A stretch of 64,000 nucleotides of DNA from Chamaecyparis obtusa (taxonomy: Eukaryota > Streptophyta > Pinopsida > Cupressales > Cupressaceae). The DNA is taken from the NCBI GenBank assembly GCA_027943335.1, contig BSBK01007026.1, positions 302,501 to 366,500 of the forward strand. The letters run 5' to 3'. Of the stretch, positions 34,261 through 46,722 are shown in pieces (the first letter of the stretch is position 1; each line of letters opens with the position of its first letter). Both the position numbers and the translations under genes were made by a program. The notes under the pieces are model-generated. The model saw nothing but the letters and a program-made list of their open reading frames with translations, was not told where the DNA came from and made no database searches.

Positions 34261-34344
34261 CCCAGAGACCATGAATAATGTCCAAAAATCATCAAAAATA
34301 TAATGAAAATGCAAAATTTAAAGGACAAAGCTAATCTACTCTGC

Positions 34345-34362
34345 CACACAGTGGGCGCCAAA
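34345..34362 (-). other. Element B primer-binding site
   Basis: On the minus strand TTTGGCGCCCACTGTGTGGC follows the 5' LTR within two or three bases. TGGCGCCCACNGTGGGG is a common leader start in Tat-lineage elements; here the second half is GTGTGG. The tRNA used is not certain. Confidence 0.7.
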
Positions 34363-34364
34363 AA

Positions 34365-35361
34365 TATACACACAAAAGTAGTGTACTTCTATGAATCCTT
34401 ATAATCAAGAACACTCAAGAATGAGGTCTCAAAAATTGATTCATATCTCTCTATGTATGGAGTTGCAAGATTGTAAAATTGCTCTCAGCTAGAGCTATTA
34501 AGCTTAATGACCTTGCTAGTCAACCACACAATGAGAGATTCAAGTGAAGACAAGGGCAAGAATGCCAATATCCTCAAGAATCAAATGAAAATGCAATGCA
34601 AGTAAGTTAAGAATGAAGATGCAAACTAATCTATGAAAATGAAAGTACAATGCAACTAAACTATGAAAGGAAAGAACAAGTGTTACAAATCCTTCCTATT
34701 TAAACTATGTGAGATTAATCTATTGCATAAAGAAAGTCTATACTAAAAATGCCATGATTATGCAACTATGAAAGAAAGCTAAATGAGATGCAACAACAAT
34801 GTCTTCAAAGCTTGGATGCAAAAAAGTCTTCAAAGAGCTCTAAATGACCTAGAAAACCTACAGCATAAAGTTAGCATAAAAGTGAATGATATCCAAATGA
34901 GGAAGAGAGCTCTTCTTTTATAGGAAATGAAAAAGAATGGACCATGGAGATTTAGAGGCAAAAGACTTAATCAACAGTGGAGCATCAAAGAGGGGCAATC
35001 CATGTGCACAAATATCCTCCAATAGAAAAATAAGAGTTGACTTTTGCGTCCACATGAGACAAAAAGTACTTTTCTTCTTTTTATAAAATAAGGATAATGC
35101 TTTATTTGTGCAACTTAGGATAAGAGGAAAAGGTGGGGGCTTTTTATTTAATAAAAAGGGAGGAAATATTCTTTTTAATAAATAAAGACTTAGGATAAAA
35201 TGGTTAGCCCAAGGCAAATAATAAAAAATGATGAAACAAGACTTGATCAAGAAAATTGATATAATTGATAAAATGTTAATTTTTGAAAATATTGATTCAG
35301 AAATTTGATAAATTGCAAGAATGGGGCTCAAAGTCTAGGCAACCATTTTAGGGTGCATACA
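34365..35361 (-). repeat. Element B 5' LTR
   Basis: 997 bp collinear with the 3' LTR. A minus-strand TATA box CCTATAAAAG lies near 34916-34925, giving a U3 of about 440 bp. The inner end reads TATA where the 3' LTR has TACA (one C-to-T type change). Outer flank ATAAC is the right target duplication. Confidence 0.92.
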
Positions 35362-35860
35362 ATAACTACCTACAACTATATTTCATAATTCTTCCTTTGA
35401 ACTCATAGGTTAGTTTAAAATGGAGAAACTATACAAACTCACCAATTTAATCTCAAAATATCATATAACTGAAATTAATCACATCTCACAAATGTATAGA
35501 TTATAATACATACCATTGTATTATATATATCAAGTATAATTATGAGTTTACATCATATATTTAGGCTTAATAAAATCTTGGCACCCCCTTTTGAGCTCAG
35601 ACATCATGCAATGTTATTGTTGTCATTGCATGCTTGCTCTTATTGTGCACCATAACAACAACAAGAATGCAATGTTATGAAATTTTGAGATTAAATAGGT
35701 GAGTTTGTATACTTTCTCCATTTTAAACTAACCTATGACTTCAAAGGAGGAATTATGAAATATAGTTGTAAGTAGTTATCTCTTCTATAATGATGGAGGA
35801 GTCAAAGGTAATGATTAATGAGGTTGCTTTTATTAGATCATACATTAATACACTTACTAT
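35362..35860. repeat. Inverted repeat whose left arm was split by element B
   Basis: Bases 35367-35461 (from TACCTACAACTATATTTC to the AATCTCAAAATATCAT end) are the near-exact reverse complement of about 35672-35768. The pairing continues across the insertion: about 10889-10965 pairs with about 35769-35860. Before element B arrived this was one foldback with arms of about 170 bp and a loop of about 210 bp. Confidence 0.75.
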
Positions 35861-36689
35861 TTTGAATTTGAGCTCAGACATCATATATTGTTTTATACAC
35901 TGTTTATATCATTGAGACCATGAGCTTGGCATTTGTAATATATTTCTTATTATTGGATTAATATTGTCATGTTGTTGATGTTGTAGATGTCCTTTTACTA
36001 ATATTGTATAAACAACATATATACCATGTCAACTCATAACCCATAAGGTGTTGCTTGATAACACATTTGACATCATACTTTTTGCTCCATTTTTGTCTTG
36101 ATTTACTCACTCCATGCATATGTTTTCTGAGTGCACATGTTCTGTAGTATAGTTTGTTTTAGAAGTGTATGGCTTGACTATACACATGCATACTTGTAGA
36201 TGAGGATCAGTAATAGGGTGCCAAAGATCTCTTATATCCTTTGGATCTAACCCTATCTTTTCCTTCTTTGCAAGTTTTGGATCATACAAGAGCATACTGG
36301 ATTGAACACTGGGTGAACACTTCATTACTTCAGGCAATGTTTGGTACCTTCATTATTTATGATCATCCACTTATGTATGTTTGCATTCATTCATATTCTT
36401 CTGAAATTTGGCTATTAGTAACCATATAGGACCATTCTTGATGTTTTTGAGTCATTTGATGAAAAGATGTAAATAGGGATATCAGTAATAAAATAAGGAT
36501 ATCTTAATCTTTATGAGCTCAAATTCAATACAGTAAGTGTATTATTTTATTACTGATATCCCTATTTGATCTAATAACATCAATATAACAAATAGAGTAC
36601 TGACCAATCAAATAGGGACATGAGGTGCTCAAAAAGTGAGATCATAAAACAATATATTTAGTCTTAATAAAATCTTATAAAACAACATA
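35861..36689. repeat. Mixed satellite-domain segment
   Basis: Contains one copy (about 36107-36410) of a roughly 300-bp module that recurs at 37925-38220, sharing GAGTGCACATGT, GAAGTGTATGGCTTGACTAT, GATGAGGATYAGTAATAGG and CTTCAGGCAATGT. It also contains ATCAAATAGGGACATGAGG in inverted orientation relative to the 848-bp units. No coding sequence is recognised. Confidence 0.6.
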
Positions 36690-37075
36690 TATTGTGTGAA
36701 GTGTTTGATATCTCTTTATTTGTTTTGGTGTTGATATTCACTATGTGGTACTCCCCATTTATGATCATTTCATGATGAAATATCTTGATGGCTCGTGGGC
36801 TGCAAGCTAGGGCATCATACATTATTCATGAGCTCATTGTTTAATATTGACATTGTTTACATCTTTTCATTTGGAATGCTTGATGACCCACGAGCTTTGA
36901 GAGCTAGGGCATCATTTCTATTACCTTCAAGGTATTGTGTGAAGTGTTTGATCTCTCTTTATTTGTTTTTTTGTTGATATTCACTAATCATTTCATGAGG
37001 AAATATCTTGTGGCTTGTGGGTTGCAAGCTAGGGCATCATGCATTGTTTATGAGCTCACTGTTTGAGCACTTTAT
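36690..37075 (+). repeat. Displaced 243-bp-type monomer copies, direct orientation
   Basis: This carries about one and a half units of the family at 9771-10742: TTCACTATGTGGTACTCC, ATGATCATTTCATGATGAAA, GGGCTGCAAGCTAGGGCATC, then CATTGTTTACATCTTTTCAT and a second partial unit lacking a few bases (ATTCACTAATCATTTCATG). An AT run follows at about 37099-37124. Confidence 0.75.
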
Positions 37076-37147
37076 GTCCCTATTTGATTGGCTGGTGATA
37101 TATATATATATATATATATATATACACTTCAAAGGAGGAATTATGAA

Positions 37148-39261
37148 ATATAGTTGTAGGTAGTTATCTCTTCTATAATAATGGAGTGAAAGGTAATGAT
37201 CAATGAGGTTGCTGCTATTAGATCATACATTAATACACTTACTGTTTTGAATTTGAGCTCGAACATCATGCAATGTTATTGTTGTCATTGCATGCTTGCT
37301 ACTATTGTGCACCATATATTGTTTTATACACTATTTATTTCAATGAGACCGTGAGCTTGACATTTGTAATGTATTTTCTATTATTGGATTGATGTCACCA
37401 TGTTGTTGAGGCTATAAATGCATTGAATCACCACTGCCATTCTATTTTGATAGTAGCAATATAATAAACAGAGCACCGTCTAATCAAATAGGGACATTAG
37501 TAAGACATTTAATGCATTATTACTTCATCATGATGATAAAAATTTCATTGGCTCAAAGGACATAGAATGTGAGAAGCTTCATTACTTCATTAGATCTGTA
37601 CCTTTGTTAATTTCACTAGCATCATGTAGCTTTCTTACTTATCTTTTAAAATGCAGATTCAAATATACTCTATGCAATAACATTAATGTATAGATGATGT
37701 AGATTTGTGTACCTATTTGTTTTGATGTAGCTTACTCACTGCATGCAATGGGGCCTCCTTAGGGCTGCCAACCATGTTGTGATGTTATGATCTTTACTTG
37801 AAATACATGATGTACTCCTCCCTTAATATGAAAATTTGATGCTTTTCTCCTCTAATGTAATGATGATGTATGCCCCTTCCATTTATTACTCATGCTTTCT
37901 CATGACTGCCTTACTTTCTGCAACATTCTTCTGAGTGCACATGTCCTGTAGCATGGTTTTTCTTTCAGAAGTGTATGGCTTGACTATGCACATGCATAAT
38001 AATAGATGAGGATTAGTAATAGGATGTCATTCATTTCTTAGATATTTTTTATCTAACCCCCATCTCTCTTTTCTTTACAGGTTCTAGATCACACAGGGGC
38101 ACACTAGATTTATACCCGGGTCAAAAATTCATCACTTCAGGCAATGTATGGCACCCTTATTATTTATGTTCATCCTTTTATGTATGTCTGTACTCTTGCA
38201 TTTTCTTCTAAAATTTATTTTCCTTGTATAGTATATACAAGTTATTTTTCATATATATACATGTAACCTTTAGATGCAAAAAATCATTTTCCTTTACATG
38301 TATCTTTGCATGAAATAAACACAAATTAAACAAGATCATCTAATAATGCAAACTAGGGTACTGTAGTCATTCATCTAGTAATTAGTTTCCCAAACCATTA
38401 CTAAAGATTGAACATAAGTCTAAGTCCCCAAACCTATTATTCTATGTGTCCTTATTGCCTTTGTAATTTTGGTTCAACCCCTATAAGATGCCCAAGCCTA
38501 GAGGCCAAAGAAAGTACCCAAGAGAACTTGAAAGAAAGATGAATGAAACCATTGTCCTTATGTGGATAAACCCATATAAGTGCTCTTCCTTTGCATCACA
38601 ACTCCTACTCGAGGATCCACAATCATGCATTTATGTTTAAGACTTATTATTACCTTGGTCCTTTTGAATCTTAGGATGACATCTCAATTGGGAAAGGTAA
38701 ACCAAAACCTTTCATAGACCAATAGCAACCAAGGCATGTGGGTGCTCTTATGTTGTATAGTTATACTCATAAAATATATGTACAGTTATAAAATTTCACG
38801 CCTTGAAATTTTATAACATAGTTCCTCTTCATCAAAATACAATGGAAGTGGTGATTCAATGCATTTGCCCACATTCTATGTGGGTTGAGCAAATGAAATT
38901 TTTATCATCATGATGAAGTAATAATGCATTAAATGTCTTCCTGATGTCCCTATTTGATTGGTTGGTGCTTTATTTGTTATATTGCTGCTATCAAAATAGA
39001 ATGGTAGTGGTGATTCAATGCATCTACAACCTCAACGATATGGTAGTATTGATCCAATAAAAGAAAATACATTACAAATACCAACCTCACAGTCTCAATG
39101 AAATAAATAGTGTATAAAACAATATATGGTGCACAAAAGTAGCATGTATGCAATGACAACAACAACATTGCATGATGCCTATTAATGTATGATCTAATAG
39201 CAACAACCTCATTGATCATTACCTTTCACTCCTCCATCATTATAGAAGAGATAACTACCTA
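37148..39261. repeat. Large inverted repeat (arms 37148-37565 and 38868-39261)
   Basis: The left arm, read in reverse complement, gives the same series of landmarks as the right arm: TTTTTATCATCATGATGAAG, ATGTCCCTATTTGATT, TCAAAATAGAATGG, GTGGTGATTCAATGCAT, and finally ATTATAGAAGAGATAACTAC. The 1.3-kb centre (37566-38867) holds the second copy of the 300-bp module (37925-38220) and otherwise nothing recognisable. Confidence 0.7.
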
Positions 39262-42187
39262 CAACTAGGGCATCATGCATTGTTTATGAGCTCACTGTTT
39301 AAGCACCTCATGTCCCTATTTGATTGGCCGATGCTCAAACATTGAGCTCATAAATAATGCATGATGCCCTAGCTTGCAGCCCGCAAGCCATCAAGATATT
39401 TCCTCATGAAATGATCATGAATGGGAAGTACCACATAGTGAATATCAACAACAAAACAAATAAAGAGAGATCAAACACTTCACACAATATATGTTTTTTT
39501 ATAAGATTTTATTAAGACTAAATATATTGTTTTATGAGCTCACTGTTTGAGCACCTCATGTCCCTATTTGATTGTTCGGTGCTATGTTTGTTATATTGAT
39601 GCTATTAGATCAAATAAGAACATTAGTAATAAAATAGGGACATCAGTAATAAAATAATACACTTACTATTTTGAATTTGAGCTCATAAAGATTAAGATAT
39701 CCTATTGTTTTGAATTTCTATGTGCTTTGAGCCAATGAAATTTTTATCATCATGATGAAGTAATAATGCATTAAATGTCTTACTGATGTCCCTATTTGAT
39801 TGGTCAGTGCTCTATTTATTATATTGTTTCTATCAAAATAAAATGGTAGTGGTGATTCAATGCATCTACAGCCTCAACAACATGGTAGCATTGATCCAAT
39901 AACAAAAAATACATTACAAATGTCAAGCTCACGGTCTGAATGAAATAAAAATTGTATAAAATAATATATGGTGCACAACAGCAACAAGTATGCAATGACA
40001 TCAATAACATTGCATGATACCTGAGCTCAAATTCAAAACAGTAAGTGTATTAATGTATGATCTAATAGCAGTAACCTCATTGATCATTACCTTTCACTCC
40101 TCCATCATTATAGAAGAGATAACTACCTACAACTAGGGCATCATGCATTGTTTATGAGCTCACTGTTTGAGCACCTCATGTCCCTATTTGATTGGTTGGT
40201 GCTCAAAAAGTGAGCTCATAAATAATGCATGATGCTCTAGCTTGCAGCCCGCAAGCCATCAAGATATTTCCTCATGAAATGATCATAAACGGGGAGTACC
40301 ACATAGTGAATATCAACAAAAAAACAAATAAGGAGAGATCAAAAACTTCACACAATATATGTTGTTTTATAAGATTTTATTAAGACTAAATATATTGTTT
40401 TATGAGCTCACTGTTTGAGCACCTCATGTCCCTATTTAATTGGTCGGTGCTTTGTTTGTTATATTGATGTTATTAGATCAAATAGGGACATCTTTAATAA
40501 AATAATACACTTACTATTTTGAATTTGAGCTCATAAATATTAAGATATCCTACTGTTTTGAATTTCTATGTGCTTTGAGCCAATGAGATTTTTATCATCA
40601 TGATGAAGTAATAATGCATTAAATGTCTTACTATTGTCCCTATTTGATTGGTCGGTGCTTTGTTTGTTATATTGCTGCTATCAAAATAGAATGGCAGTGG
40701 CGATTCAATGCATCTACAGCCTCAACAACATGGTAGCATTGATCCAATAATAGAAAATACATTACAAATGTCAAGCTCATGGTCTCAATGAAATAAACAA
40801 TGTAGAAAATAATGTATGGTGCACAACAGCAGCAAGCATGCAATGATAGCAATAACATTACATGATGCCCGAGCTCAAATTCAAAATAGTAAGTGTATTA
40901 ATGTATGATCTAATAGCAACAACCTAATTGATCATTACCTTTCACTCCTCCATCATTATAGAAGAGATAACTACCTACAACTAGGGCATCATGCATTGTT
41001 TATGAGCTCACTGTTTGAGCATCTCATGTCCCTATTTGATTGGTCGGTGCTCAAATAGTGAGCTCATAAATAATGCATGATGCCCTAGCTTGCAACCCAC
41101 AAGTCATCAAGACATTTCCTCATAAAATAATCATAAATGAGGAGTACCACATAGTGAATATCAATAACAAAACAAATAAAAAGAGATCAAACACTTCACA
41201 CAATATATGTTATTTTATAAGATTTTATTAAGACTAAATATATTATTTTATGATCTCACTGTTTGAGCACCTCATGTCCCTATTTGATTGGTCGGTGCTC
41301 TATCTATTATATTGATGCTATTAGATCAAATAGGGACATCAGTAATAAAATAAAACACTTACTATTTTTAATCTAAGCTCATAAAGATTAAGATATCCTA
41401 CTATTTTGAATTGTTATGTGCTTTGAGCCAATAAATTTTTTATCATCATGATGAAGTAATAATGCATTAAATGTCCTACTAATGTCCCTATTTGATTGGC
41501 CAGTGCTTTGTTTGTTATATTGCTGCTATCAAAATAGAATGGAAGTGGTGATTCAATGCATCTACAACCTCAACAACATGGTAGCATTGATCCAATAATA
41601 AAAAATACATTACAAATGTCAAGCTCATGGTCTCAATGAAATAAACAGTGTATAAAACAATATATAGTGGACAATAGCGGCAAGCATGCAATGATAGCAA
41701 TAACATTGCATGATGCCCGAGCTCAAATTCAAAACAGTAAGTGTATTCATGTATGATCTAATAGCAGCAACCTCATTGATCATTACCTTTCACTCCTCCA
41801 TCATTATAGAAGAGATAACTACCTACAACTACCTTATCATGCATTTTTTATGAGCTCACTGTTTGAGCACCTCATGTCCCTATTTGATTAGCCGGTGCTC
41901 AAATAGTAAGCTCATAAATAATGCATGATGCCCTAGCTTGCAGCCCGCAAGCCATCAAGACATTTCCTCATGAAATGATCATAAACGGGGAGTACCACAT
42001 AGTGAATATCAACAACAAAACAAATAAAGAGAGATCAAACACTTCACACAATATATGTTATTTTATAAGATTTTATTAAGACTAAATATATTATTTTATG
42101 AGCTCACTGTTTGAGCACCTCATGTCCCTATTTGATTGGTCGGTGCTCTGTCTGTTATATTGATGCTATTAGATCAAATAGGGACAT
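38941..42187 (+). repeat. Tandem array of about 848-bp foldback monomers (about 3.8 copies)
   Basis: Unit starts at 38941, 39783, 40631 and 41479 give spacings of 842, 848 and 848. Each full unit includes an inverted 243-bp-type segment and an internal hairpin: in the third copy 40981-41021 pairs with 41048-41088 (41-bp arms, two mismatches, 26-base loop). ATGTCCCTATTTGAT occurs several times per unit and once inverted. Short minus-strand frames repeat at the same place in each unit but carry no known domain. The array ends at 42187. Confidence 0.9.
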
Positions 42188-42548
42188 AGAATTTGATATC
42201 AACCTATCATATATCCATTCCAAATGATATAACTTCATTTGAATAAACATACATTCCAACCATTTGACAAAATGTCCATATGAAATCTAGAGCAATACAT
42301 TAATTTTATAGCGAATTGATGATTTATAATGCCCCTTGATTTATAGTGAATTAATTTTATAGTGAATTCATGATTTACAATTCAGTTGTAGCAACTAAAT
42401 GTGTTTGAACTCAAGAATACCCCTTACTTGGTTTCCTACAAAGCTTTTGGTGAAATCTGTCAGAAAATGAGAAGCTATGAGAAGGTGACATGAAGCTAAT
42501 GAAAGGAAGCATCTCCAATTTGTTTTGTAGATATACACATTAAGGATC
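42188..42548. other. Stretch between satellite array and transposase gene
   Basis: AT-rich sequence with no coding signal. Two copies of TTTATAGTGAATT lie near 42340-42365. It could be the promoter side of the transposase gene; no convincing TATA box at a useful distance stands out. Confidence 0.35.
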
Positions 42549-45500
42549 ATGTTAGATAATACAAGGGAATTTGATCAAAATAGAGAGACAGTTCCTAAAT
42601 TGTTGTCTAACTTTCAAAGAGAAGGCGATGACAAATGTTATTGTCCATGCAAGAGTTGTAACGGCTTAAAGACAAGAAGAATCAAAATACAAAAAGAAAA
42701 GAGACATTGTAGGGAGAATGGTCACATTAAAGGGGGGTTTGATTATCATCCAGGGGTAAGTTGTTTGTTATATTATTTTCACAATTAATATACATATGAA
42801 CCATGGAAGGAGGTTTGATTATCACATTGAAGGGGGGTTTGATTATCATCATTTTTATATAGGTTGATCTCCCCAGTGTGAATATAAAGGAACATGGAGG
42901 TGTGAGTATTGAAGTTGAAGATCATGATCCCATGGAAGATGACGATCCTGCACCAGAAACATATTTGAAGATGATGGTATGAATGCATTGATCGTTGACA
43001 CATTTGGTACTGGTGCTAATGATGATGATTATGATGACGATGACATTGACGACATCCATGATATACCTCTACTTGAGAAGGAGGACATGACCCTTTACGA
43101 AGGCTCCCAATCTACTCTTCTCTCTTCTGCATTGTTGTTGGTGAATTTGAAGGTTATGAATGGTTTATCCAACATAGCAATGTCACGTATGATAAGGTTT
43201 GTCATATATGTCATTATAGTCTATAAAAGGTGAAACATGTACCATTAAGATTGTTTATAATAATGACTTATATTATTTGTTGCAGATTGATAGGTGACTT
43301 TCTGTTACCACCATCAAATGTTCTCCCTCACTCGTACCGAGAATTATGTGCCACTATGAAACATATTGGAATGGAGTATCAAACAATAGATGCTTGTCCC
43401 AAAGATCATATTATTTATTATAAAGAACATGAAAATGCAATAGAATGCCCTAAATGCCATATGAGAAGATATCAAGATGATCAAATGACAAAAAAGGTGT
43501 CTCGCAAGGTTCTTCATCGCATCCCCATTATTCCACATCTGAAATGATTATTCAGATGCAATAGCTTGGCACAATTTATGGATTACCATGCATGTGGCAG
43601 GAGTCGAGATGAAATTATTTGAATGCCTGTGGATGGTTCATCATTTATGGACATAGAGGAAAAGTGGCCACACTTTAAAGAACCTCAAAATCTCAGGCTT
43701 TCTCTGGCAGCAGATAGTGTCAATCCACATGGAGAGATGAGATTCATTTACTCGGTGTGGCCTATTTTTGTTATAAACAATAACCTTCCTCCATGGATGT
43801 CAATAAAGAGGAAACACATTATGTTGGAAATTATTGTTCCAGGTATCTTATTATTTTATAGTTATCTACATGTAATTATAATTCTTGGAGTGAAATGGCC
43901 ACAATAATTATCTGATGTCAACTGTTGTTAATTCAACTAGGTAAGTACCAAGTGAAAGATATGAATGTATATATTGCATCTCTTATCAATGAGTAGTTGG
44001 TGTTATGGAATGGTTTCACTATGTATGACATCTTTAGACCAATTGGACAAAGAAAATTTCAATTCCATGCAATGTTTGTGTGGACAATTCATGATGCTCC
44101 AGGGTTGACAAATTTTTGTGGTATGTTATGGTGAATTCTAGTTGGACGCAATAATTCAAATTCTAAAAATATACATATTTAATCCAATTGTATCATTATC
44201 TTGTAGGTCTTCAAATAAAGAGAAAATTTTCATGTCTAATGTGTGGTCCAAAGATGAAATCTCATCATTTCAAAAGTTTAAGAAAGCAGGTGTTTGATGA
44301 GTATAGGCAATTCCTTCCCAAAAATCATAAGTATCGAAGTGTGGAAAGACATATTTTCAATGGGAAAGAAGAGACTACATCAAAGCCCTGAAGAATGACA
44401 CCTCACCTATGGCAATTGGAATATAATAGAATTTGAGGTAATATCATTCCACCTAATGGTTGATGTTTGAAAATTATATATTTTGATTGTATTTTGTTGG
44501 CTAATTATGTAGTTGGTGATCTTAAAAGGAGTGAAGGCATCACCACCAGCTTCCAAAGGGATTAAAATGTTATCCCAGAGAATTTAGTAGGTTACCCTAC
44601 TATGAGCAGCTACATATGGTGCATTTGTTTGATACTATGCATATTGGAAAGAATGTAACAGAGACACTATGGAAAATATTGGACGGAAGGCGTGACAAAG
44701 AAAAATTTGGCAAAATTTGTAGTGACATTCATGATTCCAATCATGCAATGAAAATATCATTGAATCAAATAGAAATGGAGACTAGATTAATGCAAGTGCT
44801 CTTCTTTGGTTATTAACAGAGCAACAAAGTAATGCCATAAAAGAAGTCATCCAAAAAAATCAATTTCCTATAAGATTTGTTGCGGATATAAAAAATCTCA
44901 TATCAAAGAAAAATGATATTGGGTTAGGGATGAAAATGCATGATTGACATACCTTCATCAAGGTAAGTCATAGTCTTTTGTATTTACAATATATTTGTGT
45001 AACTACATTCAATTTTCATTGTATGAAATGATCAGTTGACAATTGTTACAGTATTTGCTACCCCTATCTCTCCCAGAGAACTTTGACAATAATATCAAAC
45101 AAGTGATATATGATCTTAGAAAATACATGAGGTAAGTAGTGATATTTGTTCAATAATATCAACCAAGTAATATATTGTAAAGTCTCATATTTATATATTT
45201 ATGTGTCTTGAATCCCTTGTAGGTGGTTGTAATCTACAAAAATCTATAAAGAAGATATAAAATATTGGAAGAAAAGAATTTGTCGACTAATGTGTGAAAT
45301 GCAAAAGTGTTTACCTTCAACTTTTTTCAATGCACAAGAACACTACCTCATACACCAAGTTGAGGAGATTGAATTGTGTGGACCTGTACATGCTAGGTCA
45401 ATGTGAATGGTTGAGAGACACTTGAAATTTTTGAAGGGTTTGGTACGACAAAGAGCATGTCCCGAGGGTTCCATGGTTGAGGGATATATGGTATACAAGA

Positions 45501-46722
45501 TGATGGTGTACGTTACTCAATATCTTCCTAATCTTGCAACAAAGACCCATATAGATTGCATTTGGGATCTCGACTCCATTAAAAAATTCAAAGGGGAGTA
45601 CTTGGTGGGAAACGATAGATTTAGGAAACTGAAAGGTAATAAATTATGAGATGTTATTGTAGTTAATTAATTCTTAATCTTCAAAATAAATTTATTGTAA
45701 GTCATCTGTTTACTTTTGTACAGCTACTAAAGAGTGGGATGTAATGCATTTGTTTATTGCAAACAATCAAGATTGGATGATGGTAAGGATTGAATGATGT
45801 CAACATGATGGCCATAGATTAACATGGGAATCCATGTCTCCATTGGTTATACAAGCTCATCATAATGGAGATCTCAATATTACACAAAAGGAAATAGATT
45901 TAGCATATGGTTTAAGAGATCACCAGGTAATTATAAATTTGTTAATTAATCAACCATATATTTTTCAACTCGTGATGCAATAATTTATACATGTTTGACA
46001 TTATTGTAGGTGAAACACCACAAGGCTATGTTATGCAATGCTTATAAATTTTGCTTCAAAAATTTGGATGACACAAAGAGAACTTGTGATTCTGGGATAA
46101 GTGCAGTGTTCCAGGTGACTAATATTTCATCTAGAAATGACTTACATCTTCAAGAGTCACAAAATTGATACTATGGTATTTTGGTTGATATACTTGATTG
46201 TGACTTTAATTCCTTCAAATTAGCTCTCTTCGTTGTGAAATGGTATAGACTACGACTTAATAAAATGATCCCGATAGAACTGTTATTGAACATGACAATG
46301 GATTTCTAATGATTAAAACAAGGTAGTTTGAGTCAGTTGGAGAAGAGACCTATGTTCTTCCAAGCCAATGTGAGCAGATATTTTACTCAGAGGTTCCACA
46401 TAAACCGGGTCGGTCATTTTTTGTTAGACATGATCCAAGAGGAAGGCTGATAAAGTATAATGTGATGGAAGAAGATACCAAGGAAGATGAAAAAGTGGAA
46501 GATGATGTAGATGATGATCATGATCGAGAGCTAGTCAAAGAAGAATATGAAGAAGAAGATGATGATGATGCTACTACTGATGACAATGATGCTACTACTG
46601 ATGAGGATGATGATGATGATGATGCTAATGGTGATGACGATGATGATGATAATAGTGGTGGTGATGATGTCGTCAATGACAATGATCTTGATGATGAGAT
46701 GGATGAAGAAGAATATCAATGA
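42549..46722 (+). pseudogene. CACTA (En/Spm) TNP2-type transposase gene, multi-exon, decayed
   Basis: N-terminal exon (42549-42756) has CYCPCKSCNGLKTRR, as in the transposase-associated domain, and ends at a GTAAGT donor. TNP2 core motifs follow in order: LPPSNVLPHSYRELCATMKH and TIDACPKDHIIYYKEHENAI then ECPKCHMRRY (43230-43547); MPVDGSSFMDIEEKWPHF and LRLSLAADSVNPHGEMRF then PPWMSIKRKHIMLEIIVPG (43623-43907); MFVWTIHDAPGLTNF; HLFDTMHIGKNVTETLWKIL (44616 on); PVHARSM, MVERHLKFLKGLVRQRACPE, GSMVEGYMVYKMM (45407 on). Near the end, FYSEVPHKPG resembles the DUF4216 region, and a strongly acidic tail (46462-46722) closes the gene with TGA. In-frame TGA codons at 43545 and 43620 stand at conserved Arg positions. 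The protein would cut and join element ends. Confidence 0.85.

Larger units (their letters stand above)
31591..34344. other. Element B 5' leader, distal part
   Basis: No coding domain recognised in 2.75 kb. It carries two clusters of the TATCGCGCGATA-like word (31591-31760 and 34035-34260), two copies of TTCACCACAAGGGTGAAGAG about 120 bases apart (about 32610 and 32731), and a tandem repeat at 33079-33730. Long leaders before gag are usual for Tat/Ogre elements, some of which carry an extra frame there; none is visible here. Confidence 0.6.
10966..35361 (-). mobile_element. Element B: complete 24.4-kb Tat-lineage Ty3/gypsy retrotransposon
   Basis: Two 997-bp LTRs (10966-11962 and 34365-35361) flank an internal region read on the minus strand: PBS, long leader, gag, PR, RT, RNase H, aRNH, integrase, then an antisense gene and a polypurine tract. 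An exact 5-bp duplication ATAAC flanks it (10961-10965 and 35362-35366). The aRNH after RNase H assigns it to the Tat lineage. Without the nested element C it would be about 18 kb. The two LTRs differ at about 41 positions by my count with no length change. All coding parts have stops, so it is not autonomous now. Confidence 0.93.

Noticed and set aside
38977..41706. Four similar minus-strand frames (63-80 codons, hydrophobic, with FVMYFLLLDQ) at regular spacing
   Set aside because: They recur because the 848-bp unit recurs; 848 is not a multiple of three, no domain is recognisable, and start and stop context differs between copies.
38941..42187. CRISPR-like array
   Set aside because: The units are hundreds of bases long, mosaic and eukaryotic; there are no short direct repeats with unique spacers.
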